64,000 nt of DNA from Paracoccus versutus. GTDB taxonomy: Bacteria; Pseudomonadota; Alphaproteobacteria; Rhodobacterales; Rhodobacteraceae. Made by a program: the position numbers and the translations under genes. The stretch lies in NCBI RefSeq assembly GCF_000763885.1, contig NZ_JRKO01000001.1:89501-153500 (forward strand), given 5' to 3'. The notes under the pieces were generated by a model, which saw nothing but the letters and a program-made list of their open reading frames with translations, was not told the origin of the DNA and searched no databases. Positions 61,493 to 64,000 of this stretch are shown here, piece by piece; within the stretch, counting starts at the first letter, position 1; each line of letters begins with the position of its first letter.

Positions 61493-62089
61493 CTAATCCT
61501 CCTTCGCGGCCAGTAGCCGCAATTGCACGTCGAGGAGTCGCTTTCCTTCCCCGATCAGGGAGAAGTTGCGCGCCCCGAGCGACCAGCGGATCGCCATCCC
61601 CTGCACCAGCGACGTCAACAGAACGGCGGCATCCTCCGGGGCGACTTCGCGGCGCAAGAAGCCAGCGTCCTGACCGCGAGCCAGTTCGGCCACGATCAAA
61701 CCCTGAAACTTCATCAGCAGGCCGCGAAAGGCCGCACGCAAATCCTCATTGCCGACATTCAGCTCGCGCGAGAACAGCAGCATCGGCAGCGCCGGTGTGG
61801 AAACAATCTGCCTCAGTTGCGCGGCCATCAGCGCCTTGACCCGGTCGATGGGGCCATCAGTCCCAGCCAGGGCCCGTTCCCATTCCATAGCCAGTTCCCC
61901 GGCCACTTGATCCGCAACGGCAAGCCACAGCGTGTCCTTGGTCGGGAAATGCCGGAACAGGGCCGCCTGGCTTACTCCGACAGCTGATGCGGCAGCACCT
62001 GTCGTCACCCGATCCGGTCCGATCCGGTCGGCGAGGTCGAGGACGGCGGCGACGATTTCGGCCTTGCGCAATTCCGCGGATTTTCGCAT
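61493..62089 (-). CDS. TetR-family repressor of the exporter operon
   Basis: A 198-residue regulator: AEIVAAVLDLADRIGPDRVTTGAAASAVGVSQAALFRHF, read in two blocks, is the helix-turn-helix; an effector domain follows. It is the first gene of the operon, three bases before the adaptor gene, and a dyad is present upstream at 62101-62122. Ligand unknown. Confidence 0.92.
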   Translation of the reverse strand: MRKSAELRKAEIVAAVLDLADRIGPDRVTTGAAASAVGVSQAALFRHFPTKDTLWLAVADQVAGELAMEWERALAGTDGPIDRVKALMAAQLRQIVSTPALPMLLFSRELNVGNEDLRAAFRGLLMKFQGLIVAELARGQDAGFLRREVAPEDAAVLLTSLVQGMAIRWSLGARNFSLIGEGKRLLDVQLRLLAAKED

Positions 62090-62100
62090 AAAACACCTAG

Positions 62101-62122
62101 TAAGTGAGTAGTCACATACTTA
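62101..62122. promoter_or_regulatory. Candidate TetR operator of the exporter operon
   Basis: TAAGT and ACTTA arms with a further inner GT/AC pair (seven of eleven base pairs), 12 bases before the tetR start; the overlapping GTGA-GTAG-TCAC forms a second small palindrome. Position suggests autoregulation. Confidence 0.5.
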
Positions 62123-62239
62123 AGTGGAGCAATGATCGTGGTCAAGCTTTTCTGACGAGCACAACGAACGCGCGGTGTTTCCGGCAAGATGTCGACAAGC
62201 TGCCGGCAGTGGGAGCAGATTTGCAAAGGGTGATCCTTC

Positions 62240-63163
62240 ATGGATGCACAGAACCAGAACTGGGACGATCTGCGCTTCTTTCTCGCCGTTTCCCGGGCGG
62301 GCACGCTGTCTGGAGCCGCACGCAGCCTTGGCGTAACGCATTCGACCGTGTTTCGCCGTCTCGGCGCCTTCGAGGAACGTCTGGGCGTCCGGCTCTTCGA
62401 GCGGTTGCCGGACGGCTATGCGCTGACGGGCGCCGGAGAGGCCATGCAGGAGACCGCCATCCGGATCGACGAGGAAGTTATCGCCCTGTCGCGACAGGTG
62501 ACCGGACAGGACCAGCGCCTGAGCGGGCTTATCCGCATCACAGCCATCGATATGCTGGCGATCGGGTTATTGCCGTCGCATCTGGCGGCCTTTCATGCAG
62601 CGCAGCCAGGGATCGAATTGGAAGTGATCGTTTCGGACACTCCCCTGGACCTGACCCGACGCGAGGCCGATGTCGCACTGCGCATCGGCAACACGCCGCA
62701 GGAAATATTGGTCGGCCGGCGCGTCGGCCGGCTGGCCTTCGGAGCCTATGCCTCGGCAGAACGCGCCGCTCAGGGGATTGATGAGGATCTTGCCGGTAAC
62801 GACTGGATCGGCTTCGGCCGGTCACATGGAGCGATCGGCCGTCAGTTGGCAGATTGGCTGCCGACGATACGGCCGATCTATCGCACCAACTCGATCTCGG
62901 CCGCGATTGCCGCGGCAAGGGCCGGAATCGGCCTTGCGCCGCTGCCTTGCGCCGTAGCCGACCGCACCCCCGACCTTGTCCGCATCGCCCTGTTTCCGGA
63001 AGATTTCCGGCTCGATCTGTGGCTGCTGACCCATGAGGATCTGCGCAACACCGCCCGTATCCGTGCCTTCATGGACTTCATGGCTGATGCGCTAACCACC
63101 GACGCCGACCTTCTGGAGGGCCGTCGTCCGCAGGCTGGTCTTCCCCGGACAACCACGGCATGA
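62240..63163 (+). CDS. LysR-family transcriptional regulator (third)
   Basis: A 307-residue regulator with LRFFLAVSRAGTLSGAARSL and THSTVFRRLGAFEERLG as the helix-turn-helix and the usual effector domain (RREADVALRIGN). It is divergent from the tetR-led exporter operon and upstream of chrA on the same strand, so either could be its target. Confidence 0.9.
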   Translation: MDAQNQNWDDLRFFLAVSRAGTLSGAARSLGVTHSTVFRRLGAFEERLGVRLFERLPDGYALTGAGEAMQETAIRIDEEVIALSRQVTGQDQRLSGLIRITAIDMLAIGLLPSHLAAFHAAQPGIELEVIVSDTPLDLTRREADVALRIGNTPQEILVGRRVGRLAFGAYASAERAAQGIDEDLAGNDWIGFGRSHGAIGRQLADWLPTIRPIYRTNSISAAIAAARAGIGLAPLPCAVADRTPDLVRIALFPEDFRLDLWLLTHEDLRNTARIRAFMDFMADALTTDADLLEGRRPQAGLPRTTTA

Positions 63164-63349
63164 TTCATCCGTTATCTCTCTTGCGGGGTGCGGTCCCGTG
63201 GACACCACTTGCGAAGCTGATGGAACGACGAGGCGCGCGCTTCGGCAGTCACCTGTCTGTTCCATTGCCCCATTACAGGGACAATGATCGCATGCGCCCT
63301 TTCAGGGCGTCTGGCGAGTCCCGGAAATCGCGAGCATCACGGAGAGATC

Positions 63350-64000
63350 ATGCCCGCCAATGACACGCTGAATGTTGTGACTCAGCGCCGACGACAAGGA
63401 ACACCCGGCGAGGTTCTGGCTGCCTTCCTGAAATTGGGCCTGACCTCCTTCGGTGGACCGATCGCGCATCTGGGCTATTTCCGTGAGGAGTTCGTCGCCC
63501 GGCGCGGCTGGATCGACGATCGTGGCTATGCCGATCTGGTCGCGCTCTGCCAGTTCCTTCCAGGGCCAGCATCCAGCCAGGTTGGCTTCGCATTGGGCTT
63601 GCAGCGTGCGGGACCAGTGGGTGCGTTGGCTGCCTGGGCAGCCTTTACTTTGCCTTCCGCCCTGCTGCTGATGCTGTTCGCGCTTGGAGCTGCGGCGTTT
63701 TCAGGCCCGCTCGGCATCGGGGTATTGCACGGGCTCAAACTGGTGGCGGTGGCCATCGTGGCGCAGGCTGTCTGGGGGATGGCGCGCACGCTTTGTCCCG
63801 ACCGCTCACGCCAGACGATCGCGCTCGCCGCCGTATTGATGGCGGTGCTCATCGGGGGCGCGACGGGCCAGTTGGGTGCAATCCTGCTCGGTGGGCTCGC
63901 CGGGCTCTGGCTTTGCCGGGACACGGCGGGAGCGCCGGGTGAAGCGCTGCATTTCCCGGTCTCGCGGCAGGCGGGAATAATCGCGCTGGCGCTGTTCTTC
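63350..64000 (+). CDS. chrA: ChrA-family chromate transporter, N-terminal fragment (runs off window)
   Basis: The first 217 codons are visible. FLKLGLTSFGGPIAHLGYF and QFLPGPASSQVGFALG are the signatures of the N-terminal CHR domain, followed by several hydrophobic helices. ChrA exports chromate from the cytoplasm. GGAG precedes the ATG by eight bases. Full ChrA is about 400 residues, so the second domain lies beyond the window. Confidence 0.92.
   Translation, partial: MPANDTLNVVTQRRRQGTPGEVLAAFLKLGLTSFGGPIAHLGYFREEFVARRGWIDDRGYADLVALCQFLPGPASSQVGFALGLQRAGPVGALAAWAAFTLPSALLLMLFALGAAAFSGPLGIGVLHGLKLVAVAIVAQAVWGMARTLCPDRSRQTIALAAVLMAVLIGGATGQLGAILLGGLAGLWLCRDTAGAPGEALHFPVSRQAGIIALALFF

Noticed and set aside
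1-64000. CRISPR array, rRNA or tRNA genes
   Set aside because: No regularly spaced repeats and no tRNA- or rRNA-like sequence was noticed; a dedicated tRNA scan was not possible.

Overview
The window looks like an accessory, horizontally acquired part of an alphaproteobacterial genome (Rhizobiales or Sphingomonadales by protein style; the exact taxon cannot be fixed from the sequence). It is GC-rich and dominated by metal and metalloid resistance, a Tn4371/ICE-type conjugation operon, a redox/electrophile-stress block and a large defence-type island. No rRNA, tRNA or CRISPR array was seen.

Layout. (1) 1-10140: arsenic and cadmium/copper block. An ars operon on the minus strand (arsR, LMW-PTP-type arsC, glutaredoxin-type arsC, ACR3 pump, start of arsH) faces a DUF6428 gene. 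A second minus-strand operon is led by a CadA-like P-type ATPase (CDF-like permease, PCuAC, SCO1, CcdA, LspA) and is divergent from a CadR/PbrR-like MerR regulator. A second arsR with a BASS-family permease follows. The two arsR genes share one operator design (TCAAC-N12-GTTGA). (2) 10141-10568: gene-free segment with three perfect hairpins, then trbBCDEJ-trbK-trbL-trbF-trbG-trbI and a DUF2274 gene to 20217, a complete mating-pair-formation operon with translational coupling at most junctions. (3) 20180-34184: regulators and redox genes: two LysR genes, TlpA-like protein, MsrA, MsrB, a MarR divergent from a molybdopterin oxidoreductase plus FAD reductase, an SDR pseudogene, three small uncharacterised genes, AcuI/YhdH-like reductase, YeeE/YedE sulfur transporter, RraA-like protein, TetR/RidA pair with three operators, LLM flavin oxidoreductase, NmrA-like protein and a small ArsR regulator. 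(4) 34544-52733: seven-gene defence-type island in two convergent operons: an unknown 960-aa protein plus SNF2/RapA-like ATPase on the plus strand; GHKL (MORC-like) ATPase, DUF4338/DruA-like protein, 2052-aa DUF1998 helicase (DruE-like), NERD-UvrD helicase and an unknown 316-aa protein on the minus strand. (5) 52810-53503: truncated IS3-family remnant between the island and the next block. (6) 53513-64000: copper block (glutaredoxin, CueR/HmrR, Lpd-like flavoprotein, cytochrome c, multicopper oxidase, small secreted protein), a LolD/FtsX/HlyD-type export system with TetR regulator, a LysR regulator and the start of chrA.

The most interesting part is the 18-kb island: it combines signature parts of Druantia (DUF4338 and a giant DUF1998 helicase) with a MORC-like GHKL ATPase, a NERD-UvrD helicase and a separate unknown/SNF2 pair, a combination I do not recognise as a named system. 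Domain assignments are from motifs read by eye; no database search was possible.
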